DNA of 23,660 nt, taken from the NCBI GenBank assembly GCA_964636895.1, contig CAZWUW010000045.1:1-23660 (forward strand), written 5' to 3'. This document shows, piece after piece, positions 9,047-14,233 of this stretch. A program made the position numbers and the translations under genes. Position 1 is the stretch's first letter; each line of letters starts with the position of its first letter. Origin of the DNA: CAZWUW01 sp964636895 (GTDB lineage: Bacteria > Bacillota > Thermincolia > Thermincolales > CAZWUW01). Under the pieces are notes generated by a model, which worked only from the letters and a program-made list of their open reading frames with translations, searched no databases and had not been told where the DNA came from.

Positions 9047-9062
9047 TACCCCAAGGGGGTAT
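9047..9062 (-). promoter_or_regulatory. GC-tract palindromic operator upstream of the FmdE-family gene
   Basis: Read on the minus strand the site is ATACCCCC-TT-GGGGTA, a palindrome about 29 bases before the ATG and 7 bases downstream of the TATAAT at 9070-9075. The same core recurs before the ferredoxin gene at 14081-14097. Its form resembles type-2 CsoR/CstR/FrmR-family operators, which are GC-tract inverted repeats flanked by A/T. A repressor here would block transcription at its start point. No such repressor gene is in the window. Confidence 0.65.
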
Positions 9063-9069
9063 GTCTGTA

Positions 9070-9103
9070 ATTATATAATGCGCCTGCCGGGAGAAAAAGT
9101 CAA
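9070..9103 (-). promoter_or_regulatory. probable promoter of the FmdE-family gene
   Basis: On the minus strand, TATAAT lies at 9070-9075 and TTGACT at 9098-9103. The spacing is 22 bases, longer than the 16-18 usual for sigma-A. CATTAT (17-base spacing from TTGACT) is the alternative -10. The -10 is more convincing than the pair, and the operator follows immediately. Confidence 0.5.
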
Positions 9104-9126
9104 GAAAAACTATCATGTGAATATCG

Positions 9127-9366
9127 TCATATTTCCTTTTCCTTTAGCAAATCCTTAGCCTTCACCATCCGCGGGGCTACCAGCACGCGCATTTCGCGGG
9201 CAGTTTTTTTGGTGGCGCTGATGCGCATCAAACCTTCCACCAGATGTTCCCGCTCCTTTTGCGCCGCCAACTTGTGGGCGCGCCACCTGGCCGCGTGCCT
9301 GTCGACAGGCCGCTCACCGCACAGATAGCCTTTTACCCTAATCCATAACATGCCAAGATTAAACAC
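9127..9366 (-). CDS. small basic protein of unknown function
   Basis: 79 residues, rich in Arg and Lys (about a quarter of the chain), with a hydrophobic N-terminal patch (FNLGMLWIRVKGYL) and a helical, charged remainder (AARWRAHKLAAQKEREHLVEGL). No family was recognised, and one cysteine gives no metal motif. The start GTG 9366 is chosen because AAAGGAG ends 9 bases upstream; the longer TTG start at 9375 abuts that site directly. A TG-extended -10 (TGATATAAT) lies about 30 bases upstream. It precedes the FmdE-family gene in the same orientation, but that gene has its own promoter and operator, so cotranscription is uncertain. The signal and codon use support a real gene, though a short ORF with no homology in hand carries risk. 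Confidence 0.55.
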   Translation of the reverse strand: MFNLGMLWIRVKGYLCGERPVDRHAARWRAHKLAAQKEREHLVEGLMRISATKKTAREMRVLVAPRMVKAKDLLKEKEI

Positions 9367-9396
9367 TCCGACCAACTCCTTTGTTCCGCTGCCTAG

Positions 9397-9429
9397 ATTA
9401 TATCAGAAGCAAGCCGAAAAACTTGTCAA
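9397..9429 (-). promoter_or_regulatory. probable promoter of the small basic protein gene
   Basis: On the minus strand TATAAT (9397-9402) is preceded by TGA, an extended -10. TTGACA (9424-9429) is present, but 21 bases away. The extended -10 may suffice. Confidence 0.5.
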
Positions 9430-9556
9430 AACCTGGCATCACAGCTTGGAAAAAACGTGTTGATACGGCAGGGGAAAACAACAATTTTGGCGAAACGATA
9501 TTAAATCGGGAAACCATAATTAACAGATAAAGATATCACCACAGGAGGTCTCATAT

Positions 9557-10288
9557 ATGTTCCCCTTCACGCACATTTGCTTTGCCCGGGATGTCCTGGG
9601 TACCCTGAATCACGAAATCGTGCTCGGGGCCGTTTTCGCCGATACGGTCATTGAAGGACCGCTAAACCATGCCGATACTCACCGCCGGGCCGGCGAACTC
9701 TTTGCCTACCTGACCGGTCTTGGCTGCCACCGTAATTTTGCCCTGGGGGCCATTACTCACGGTGTCGTGCCGGCGGGACTGGATTATTACTGTGACGAAA
9801 AATACCTGCACTACGAGCGGGGATATGCCTTTGAAGCTGCCCGGCCGCTTATTTCCCAGGTCATTTCCTGCTGCCGCCTGCCGGCAGAAATGGGCTGGTG
9901 GAAAGCCCATAATTTCATTGAAATGTCGGCAGAGTTGCATATATACAAGAAACACAGTGAAACATACCACCTGCTGCGTGATACGCTTGCTGACGAAGGA
10001 CTGATTAACCGTATCAGTGCAGCTTTGGCAGGTTTTTATCAGGTCCCGGCGGCCGAACTGGCTGCCAGCTTCCCCGCTTACGGCAACTACGTTTTGATGG
10101 ATACTGTTACTTCTTACGCCCTGGCGGAAAAATATAACCGCCAGATGGAGCAAAAACATGGCATTTCTATTGATATTGCCGGGGCCGCGGCCATTATAGA
10201 AAACGGCATAGGTCTCATTGCCCAAACACTGCCGGAGTTTTGGCAACACTGTACGGGGCAGGTAAGAAAAATCCTTACCGCTCTTTAA
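9557..10288 (+). CDS. putative metal-binding helical protein, possibly phospholipase C/P1 nuclease-like
   Basis: 243 residues, no signal peptide or membrane segment. The chain is mostly helical, with scattered conserved-looking His and Asp residues: His6 (PFTHICFA), Asp29, His38, Asp40, His42, His68 and Asp76 (ALGAITHGVVPAGLD), His118 and Glu122 (AHNFIEMSAELH), His128. This spacing is reminiscent of the zinc-dependent phospholipase C/P1 nuclease fold, where an N-terminal region and later His/Asp/Glu residues bind a trinuclear zinc site. I cannot confirm the family from sequence alone. The ATG follows AGGAGGT at 7-8 bases, a strong ribosome site. It appears monocistronic; the hairpin after it carries its T run only on the minus strand. 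Substrate and role unknown. Confidence 0.85.
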   Translation: MFPFTHICFARDVLGTLNHEIVLGAVFADTVIEGPLNHADTHRRAGELFAYLTGLGCHRNFALGAITHGVVPAGLDYYCDEKYLHYERGYAFEAARPLISQVISCCRLPAEMGWWKAHNFIEMSAELHIYKKHSETYHLLRDTLADEGLINRISAALAGFYQVPAAELAASFPAYGNYVLMDTVTSYALAEKYNRQMEQKHGISIDIAGAAAIIENGIGLIAQTLPEFWQHCTGQVRKILTAL

Positions 10289-10363
10289 CCCGGGGAAAAT
10301 TCCGGTGCCTACGGCTTTTCAGACCCGGCCTATCCAGGCTTTTGGGGTGGAGCTAGTCAGCCA

Positions 10364-10405
10364 AAGCAAAAGAGCCGCCCCAAAACATTTGTTTTGCAAC
10401 GGCTC
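10364..10405 (-). terminator. Rho-independent terminator of the sigma-H-like gene
   Basis: On the minus strand GAGCCGTTGCAAAAC pairs with GTTTTGGGGCGGCTC (15 positions, two G-T and one mismatch) around a 4-base loop, followed by TTTTGCTTT. It sits 26 bases past the sigma-factor stop. The plus strand lacks a T run. Confidence 0.82.
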
Positions 10406-10430
10406 CCTCAGCAATTAGGATTATTATCAC

Positions 10431-11102
10431 TTATACCTTTATGCCGGTATTTTTTTCATACCAAATCTTGAGTTTCTTTTTCACCCGCTGCCAGGCGTTA
10501 TCGATGCATTTGGGCGAAATATCCAGTTCCCTGGAAATATCCCGGTAAATTGATACCCGCTCATGCCGGGAATCGGCGTCAATCTTTTTGGCATTGAGAT
10601 GGTTCAGCATTTGGATTGTAATTTTATACTCAGTTGGAGATAAATGAGACCTGATAAATTCAATAAAATCCTGTTTAAATTCACTGTCAATAACTGAAAC
10701 GGCAGGATCAGACCGTTCTTCCACAATAAAATTATAAAGAGAATCATTGCTTTCGTCATACACACAGGCATCCAGCGACGATGTACCATGAAAAAGCTCG
10801 TTTTTGTGCCGGTTGGAATGAGTTACAGCAGACTGTAGTTTTCTGGTGATGATGAGTCTGGCAAAAGGACCAAAAGAGCCTTTATTAGAATTGTATTGTT
10901 TAATCGCCTGCCACAGTGCAACTTCACAAATCTGTACCCGGTCACAAGGTTCTGCACCCTGAATATAATATTTGCTGGAAATACTTTTGATTATTTTGCA
11001 ATTTCTGAGAAGCAGTGCCTTAAAGGCTCTTTCATCGCCGGCCTTTGCTAATAAGACGAGTTCCTCGTCACTCCTTTGATTAGAGGACTCCGGAAGCTCC
11101 AT
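10431..11102 (-). CDS. sigma-70-family factor, divergent sigma-H (SigH) type
   Basis: 223 residues. The N-terminus (DEELVLLAKAGDERAFKALL) and region 2 match sporulation sigma-H, as does the C-terminal region 4 helix-turn-helix (YRDISRELDISPKCIDNAWQRVKKKLKIWYEK), very like the SigH ending 'EISEELNRHVKSIDNALQRVKRKL'. The middle keeps 'SSLDACVYDESNDSLYNFI', parallel to the SigH 'SLDKPIYDEESDRTL' stretch. It differs where region 2.2-2.3 usually reads DLVQEGMIGLYKAI; here it is DRVQICEVALWQAI, a change in core-RNA-polymerase or -10 contact surfaces. SigH directs entry into sporulation and competence. The start ATG 11102 follows GAGAGGTGG; an in-frame GTG at 11111 overlaps that site. A sigma-H-type promoter and a repeat-rich leader lie upstream. 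A second, housekeeping sigH may exist elsewhere. Confidence 0.88.
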   Translation of the reverse strand: MELPESSNQRSDEELVLLAKAGDERAFKALLLRNCKIIKSISSKYYIQGAEPCDRVQICEVALWQAIKQYNSNKGSFGPFARLIITRKLQSAVTHSNRHKNELFHGTSSLDACVYDESNDSLYNFIVEERSDPAVSVIDSEFKQDFIEFIRSHLSPTEYKITIQMLNHLNAKKIDADSRHERVSIYRDISRELDISPKCIDNAWQRVKKKLKIWYEKNTGIKV

Positions 11103-11116
11103 TCTTACCACCTCTC

Positions 11117-11213
11117 GATACTAATGTTATCACATAAGTATCAGTACTGTGGCGGTATTCTGGCCCGTGGGACAAGCCAAAACATAACCATCCCTCCCCC
11201 CAAGATGATACTT
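11117..11213 (-). repeat. three complementary elements in the sigma-factor leader
   Basis: In minus-strand order the leader holds AAGTATC (11207-11213), GATACTT (11136-11142) and AGTATC (11117-11122). The middle copy can pair with either outer copy. The third abuts the ribosome binding site (GAGAGGTGG, 11106-11114). These are exact complements. Confidence 0.6.
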
Positions 11214-11216
11214 GTG

Positions 11217-11245
11217 AAATTCTACACAATCCTTCGTAATCCTTC
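11217..11245 (-). promoter_or_regulatory. sigma-H-type promoter of the sigma-factor gene
   Basis: On the minus strand GAAGGATTA (11237-11245), an 11-base spacer and GTAGAATTT (11217-11225) match the B. subtilis sigma-H consensus RNAGGAWWW-N11-12-RNNGAATWW at every defined position. The start point would fall near 11210, leaving a leader of about 108 bases before the ATG. Confidence 0.7.
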
Positions 11246-11318
11246 TAAATTTTCTGAATTTTAAAACGCAAATTCCGACATTTTTTATGAAAAAGCTTTA
11301 ACAAAAAACACTTTCAGC

Positions 11319-11355
11319 AAAAAAAAGCCAAGGCTTCCCTGGTAAGAAACCTTGG
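11319..11355 (-). terminator. Rho-independent terminator after the DUF4177-like gene
   Basis: On the minus strand CCAAGGTTTC pairs with GAAGCCTTGG (one G-T) around an 8-base loop and is followed by C and eight T. It ends the transcript about 160 bases past the DUF4177-like stop codon. Confidence 0.85.
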
Positions 11356-11512
11356 TTCTCCTGTGCATGCGGAGATTCCCCGTTAAGCCGTAGTATTTAT
11401 TTTACTACAGTAGAGGAAAGTTGCCGTATATTGGCAATAGTGTTATCAGGAGTGTTACATCCGTTCTGTGAGTGGCCTTAAGGTAGAAAAACACTGAGGT
11501 TTAGCGAACCGG
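11356..11512 (-). other. hairpin-rich 3' region, possible structured or small RNA
   Basis: There is no ORF between the DUF4177-like stop and the terminator. Three further perfect hairpins stand in a row: TCTCC/GGAGA (11357-11361 with 11371-11375), GTAGTA/TACTAC (11390-11395 with 11403-11408) and TTGCC/GGCAA (11421-11425 with 11433-11437). No known riboswitch signature was recognised on either strand. Confidence 0.4.
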
Positions 11513-11710
11513 TTAGCGCGATAGCACAACCAGCGCCCGATGAACGGTGCCGTTGTCCGAACTCAGGAGTTTGGCGGACACAATATCCCACCCTCCCGAG
11601 CAGAACTGTAGCAACGTGGTCTCGAACTTCCGAATGTTATAATCCGCATCCGGGGACGCCTCATCGCCGGCATCCAAGTGAGCAACCTCGACTACCTTGT
11701 ACTCGGCCAA
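11513..11710 (-). CDS. small DUF4177-like protein
   Basis: 65 residues. It starts MAEYKVVEV and ends with 'GGWDIVSAKLLSSDNGTVHRALVVLSR', which matches the DUF4177 layout: a first beta-strand with YKVV, a helix, then a 'GW-x-[LI]-V' strand and a final strand ending in R. DUF4177 proteins are compact single-domain proteins of unknown function, common in Firmicutes. The central stretch (AHLDAGDEASPDADYN) is longer and more acidic than usual. The TTG start at 11710 is chosen because GGGAG ends 8 bases upstream; the GTG at 11717-11719 overlaps that site. It has its own promoter region and a strong terminator, so it is probably monocistronic with a long 3' tail. Confidence 0.75.
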   Translation of the reverse strand: MAEYKVVEVAHLDAGDEASPDADYNIRKFETTLLQFCSGGWDIVSAKLLSSDNGTVHRALVVLSR

Positions 11711-11742
11711 AAAAACCACTCCCTTATTAAGTTTTTTATACT

Positions 11743-11784
11743 ATATTATATTGGACATTTTTTCAATTATCCCTGCGGATAATT
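11743..11784 (-). promoter_or_regulatory. candidate promoter and palindrome upstream of the DUF4177-like gene
   Basis: AATTATCC-CTGC-GGATAATT (11765-11784) is a perfect 8+8 inverted repeat. On the minus strand it runs into TTGAAA (11761-11766), a plausible -35, with an AT-rich region holding TATAAT- and TAGTAT-like sequences about 10-17 bases further on. A protein bound to the palindrome could act on this promoter. The -10 assignment is uncertain. Confidence 0.4.
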
Positions 11785-11895
11785 AACACATTTTTAATAT
11801 ATTTTTCACAAACAACTTAACACATTTCTGCTCTATAACCACCCGCCTATGATACAAATTATTCAATTCCACCGGCAATTGTGACACGTTTCATA

Positions 11896-12969
11896 TTAGA
11901 CAATTTTATCTATCCAATTATATTTGTCTTCTTTTTCTCCATACTGGATACCCGTAATCTCATCAAAAAGTTTCTGGGACAGGGTACCCACCTTACCGTC
12001 ATTAACTTTAATAGTTTTACCCTGCCAGTTTAATTCACTGACCGGGGAAATAACGGCCGCCGTACCGGTACCAAAAATCTCTTCAAGGGTTCCGTTGGCG
12101 TGGGCGGCAAAAACTTCATCAATGGAAATCCGCCGTTCCACCAACCTAACACCCCACTGCTGCAGCAGAAAAATCACGGAATCCCTGGTCATGCCGCCCA
12201 GGATACTGCCTTCCAGAGCTGGCGTAATCACCTCACCGCCAATTTTAAAGACAATGTTCATGGTGCCTACTTCTTCAATATATTTCCTCTCACAGGCATC
12301 CAGCCACAAAACCTGGGTAAAACCTTTTTTCTTGGCTACTTCTGCAGCCAGCAGGCTGGCCGCATAATTGGCCGGCGTCTTAGCCTCGCCAAGTCCGCCT
12401 GGCACGGCACGCACAAACTCATCAGTAACATAAATCTTCACAGGTGCAAATCCTTCCGGATAGTATGCGCCCACCGGTGACAGGATAATGGCCAAAGTGT
12501 ATGTCTTGGACGGCCGTACACCAAGGAATTTTTCCGTAGCTATAACAAAAGGCCTAATATAAAGAGATGTCCCGGCGCTGCCAGGCACCCAATCCTTTTC
12601 CACTTCCAGGAGCTTTTTAAAGCCGGCATAAACAAGTTCGGTATCCGTTTCAGGGATGCAGACCCGGGCTGCCGACCGGTTCATGCGCGCCAGATAACTT
12701 TTGGGACGAAAAACCTGTACCCCGCCATCCTTAGCCCGATAAGCTTTCATCCCTTCAAATATCGCCTGCCCGTAATGAAAAACGGTGGTCGCCGGATCCA
12801 GTGTAAAAGGTCCGTACGGTACTACCCGCGGGCTGTGCCAGCCTTTACCTTCTTCGTAATCCAGCAGAAACATGTGGTCCGTAAAAATCTGGCCAAAACC
12901 CAGTTTCTTTTCATCCGTGGGTTTAGGGCTGGGATTATCAGTCAGTGTAACCGGTATTGTGTAACTCAT
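11896..12969 (-). CDS. ilvE: branched-chain amino acid aminotransferase
   Basis: 357 residues, the length of the longer (eukaryote-like, class-IIb) BCAT branch. This PLP enzyme moves the amino group between leucine, isoleucine or valine and 2-oxoglutarate. The likely PLP lysine is Lys197 in GLGEAKTPANYAASL. Other BCAT marks are HYGQAIFEGMKAYR (65-78), SLYIRPFVIATEKFLGV (135-151), IEEVGTMNIVF (231-241) and the cofactor phosphate-binding segment 'IFGTGTAAVISPV' (298-310). Start ATG 12969 follows GGAGGAGAGG; the open frame extends 24 codons upstream from 13041, but that stretch has no ribosome site and reads as AT-rich leader. No leader T-box was seen, so branched-chain control through a T-box is not supported. 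The gene stands alone. Confidence 0.97.
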   Translation of the reverse strand: MSYTIPVTLTDNPSPKPTDEKKLGFGQIFTDHMFLLDYEEGKGWHSPRVVPYGPFTLDPATTVFHYGQAIFEGMKAYRAKDGGVQVFRPKSYLARMNRSAARVCIPETDTELVYAGFKKLLEVEKDWVPGSAGTSLYIRPFVIATEKFLGVRPSKTYTLAIILSPVGAYYPEGFAPVKIYVTDEFVRAVPGGLGEAKTPANYAASLLAAEVAKKKGFTQVLWLDACERKYIEEVGTMNIVFKIGGEVITPALEGSILGGMTRDSVIFLLQQWGVRLVERRISIDEVFAAHANGTLEEIFGTGTAAVISPVSELNWQGKTIKVNDGKVGTLSQKLFDEITGIQYGEKEDKYNWIDKIV

Positions 12970-13076
12970 TTTCAACCTCTCCTCCAAAAAATTATATATA
13001 AATGTAGTAATATTCGTCGGACAAAAAAATATTCCTGCCATAAACTCGCAAAAATATCAGGCAAACATAGGATACG

Positions 13077-13096
13077 TCATATTTAGTCATATTTAG
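13077..13096. repeat. tandem 10-base repeat between ilvE and the membrane-protein gene
   Basis: TCATATTTAG occurs twice in direct succession, one DNA helical turn apart, followed by a degenerate copy (TCTAATTTAT). It lies in the shared upstream region of the divergent genes at 12969 and 13202, and may be an operator for either. Confidence 0.45.
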
Positions 13097-13134
13097 TCTA
13101 ATTTATATTAAACAAAGGAGGATTTGCCAGTAAA

Positions 13135-13200
13135 ATGTCAAATCTAAACAATAAATATTTTAATTTCTATGTTAATACTGTTATTTTGAAGGAGAACTGA
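13135..13200 (+). CDS. possible 21-residue leader peptide
   Basis: An ATG-started 21-codon ORF (MSNLNNKYFNFYVNTVILKEN) is preceded by AAAGGAGG, but with a 13-base gap that is long for efficient initiation. Its TGA is one base before the ATG of the next gene, whose own ribosome site (AAGGAG) lies inside this ORF. The closeness suggests possible translational coupling. It is very AT-rich and shows no hydrophobic or basic character. It may equally be chance. Confidence 0.25.
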   Translation: MSNLNNKYFNFYVNTVILKEN

Positions 13201-13201
13201 C

Positions 13202-13867
13202 ATGCTGTTCTTATTGATTTTTTTATTACTCTCATCGGCGGTATTTCTGCTTGTTTGGCTGATTACCTTAATTATTCCGCCTACCCGGCGGGAGTCTTTT
13301 GTCTATTTGGGCTTTACCCTGTTAAGTATCGGCGGGCTCGCCGCCATTTACTTTTTTAATCCGGGCGCGCAAGCTGTGGCTGACGATGTTTATAACTCCG
13401 TATACAACAAAGTATATAAACAGACTAATGCGCGCGATACCGCAGGTAAACTAATTGACATCGCCGCCATTAAACTGAAAACAGCCCCGGAAACAGAAAA
13501 AATCCTCGGTAAACCGGATGCACCACCAAAACCTGCCGGTACCGAAGGCAAATGGACTATAAAAGCTACCGGGCAGCAAGTGGCCGCTACCCAATCCACA
13601 TATCAAAAAGGCCTGGTAGAAATTGTATTTATCGAGGGCAAGGCGGCGCGCATGTGGGTCAGACCTAAGACGTCTTATTTTTACCCGGCCGATACAGCTA
13701 AAATATTTGCCGCCCTCGGTCTCAAGCCCGCCGGCAAACCCTCCTTGGAAACTGCTTATGGCGCCGAATGGTTTAAGAATGTACCCGGCGTGTTAAATGT
13801 GCATTTGAACTTTACGGCTGGTAAGGTAACAGAAATAGGCATTATTTTTGATGAAAAATACGCGTGA
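13202..13867 (+). CDS. membrane-anchored protein of unknown function
   Basis: 221 residues. Two hydrophobic segments at the N-terminus (residues 2-25, LLIFLLLSSAVFLLVWLITLII, and about 34-52, FVYLGFTLLSIGGLAAIYFF) are joined by a short basic loop (PPTRRES), and would place the rest outside the cell. The remaining 165 residues form a soluble domain with alternating strands (KWTIKATGQQVAATQSTYQKG, LVEIVFIEGKAARMWVRP), and a repeat of similar segments near the end (LNVHLNFTAGKVTEIGIIF) suggests two related halves. No family was recognised. Start ATG 13202 follows AAGGAG by 7 bases. The gene converges on the ferredoxin gene with only 5 bases between the stop codons and no terminator was seen between them. 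Confidence 0.85.
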   Translation: MLFLLIFLLLSSAVFLLVWLITLIIPPTRRESFVYLGFTLLSIGGLAAIYFFNPGAQAVADDVYNSVYNKVYKQTNARDTAGKLIDIAAIKLKTAPETEKILGKPDAPPKPAGTEGKWTIKATGQQVAATQSTYQKGLVEIVFIEGKAARMWVRPKTSYFYPADTAKIFAALGLKPAGKPSLETAYGAEWFKNVPGVLNVHLNFTAGKVTEIGIIFDEKYA

Positions 13868-13872
13868 ATCAA

Positions 13873-14064
13873 TCATACCATTTCAATAGCTTTTTTAGGA
13901 CACTGTGCTATGCACAGGCTGCAACCCTGACAATAGGCATTTACATAGTATGGTTCGGAGTTGGCTTCCCGTTCTATAGCCTTTGCCGGGCAAGCTCTTT
14001 TTGCCGGACACCCAGAAGATTTATCACATTTTTCGGGGTCAATTACCGCTCTTCGGATTGTCAT
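13873..14064 (-). CDS. small iron-sulfur ferredoxin with an incomplete first cluster motif
   Basis: 63 residues with seven cysteines. The second motif is canonical, Cys45-x2-Cys48-x2-Cys51-x3-Cys55-Pro, for [4Fe-4S]. The first is C13-x5-C19-x5-C25-P (KCDKSSGCPAKRACP), so one cysteine of the usual CxxCxxCxxxCP is missing. By ferredoxin topology, Cys45, 48, 51 and 25 would bind one [4Fe-4S], leaving Cys13, 19 and 55 for a three-ligand site, perhaps [3Fe-4S] or a [4Fe-4S] with an open iron. Ferredoxins of this kind carry low-potential electrons in the cytoplasm. The ATG follows AGGGGG. The gene has a good sigma-A promoter and an operator palindrome shared with the FmdE-family gene. Monocistronic. 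Confidence 0.93.
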   Translation of the reverse strand: MTIRRAVIDPEKCDKSSGCPAKRACPAKAIEREANSEPYYVNAYCQGCSLCIAQCPKKAIEMV

Positions 14065-14080
14065 TTATAATCCCCCTTTT

Positions 14081-14097
14081 ATACCCCCGAGGGGTAT
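14081..14097 (-). promoter_or_regulatory. GC-tract palindromic operator of the ferredoxin gene
   Basis: ATACCCCCGAGGGGTAT lies 16 bases before the ferredoxin ATG and about 9 bases downstream of its -10, at the transcription start. Core identical to the element at 9047-9062 (ATACCCCC-NN-GGGGTA). Repression of the CsoR/CstR type is inferred from its form. Confidence 0.7.
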
Positions 14098-14106
14098 TTA
14101 TTTTTT

Positions 14107-14135
14107 ATTTTATTATTATGAGCGGATTCTGTCAA
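14107..14135 (-). promoter_or_regulatory. sigma-A promoter of the ferredoxin gene
   Basis: On the minus strand TTGACA (14130-14135), a 17-base spacer and TAAAAT (14107-14112) give a perfect -35 and a 5-of-6 -10. Confidence 0.85.
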
Positions 14136-14144
14136 CCGGAAATT

Positions 14145-14191
14145 TTTTTAAGTGAAAACTTTTTAAGGATTTTTTAAGGTTACTATAGTAA
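14145..14191 (+). promoter_or_regulatory. promoter region of the ABC exporter operon with direct repeats
   Basis: Two copies of TTTAAGG (14162-14168 and 14173-14179) are 11 bases apart, with a weaker third (TTTAAGT) near 14147. They sit over the -35 and spacer of a possible promoter whose -10 is TATAGT (14184-14189), itself within the perfect palindrome TTACTATAGTAA (14180-14191). Such spaced direct repeats resemble OmpR-family response-regulator sites. No regulator pair is adjacent. Confidence 0.45.
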
Positions 14192-14233
14192 TGTTTTCCT
14201 TGATTGTTATTTTTACTAACGGGAGTGATTATA

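Noticed and set aside
9662..10249. 195-codon minus-strand ORF
   Set aside because: It lies antisense to the metal-binding protein gene, which has a strong ribosome site and better codon use.
12970..13201. Possible T-box leader of ilvE
   Set aside because: No AGGGTGG antiterminator motif, specifier loop or terminator was found between the possible start points and the ATG.
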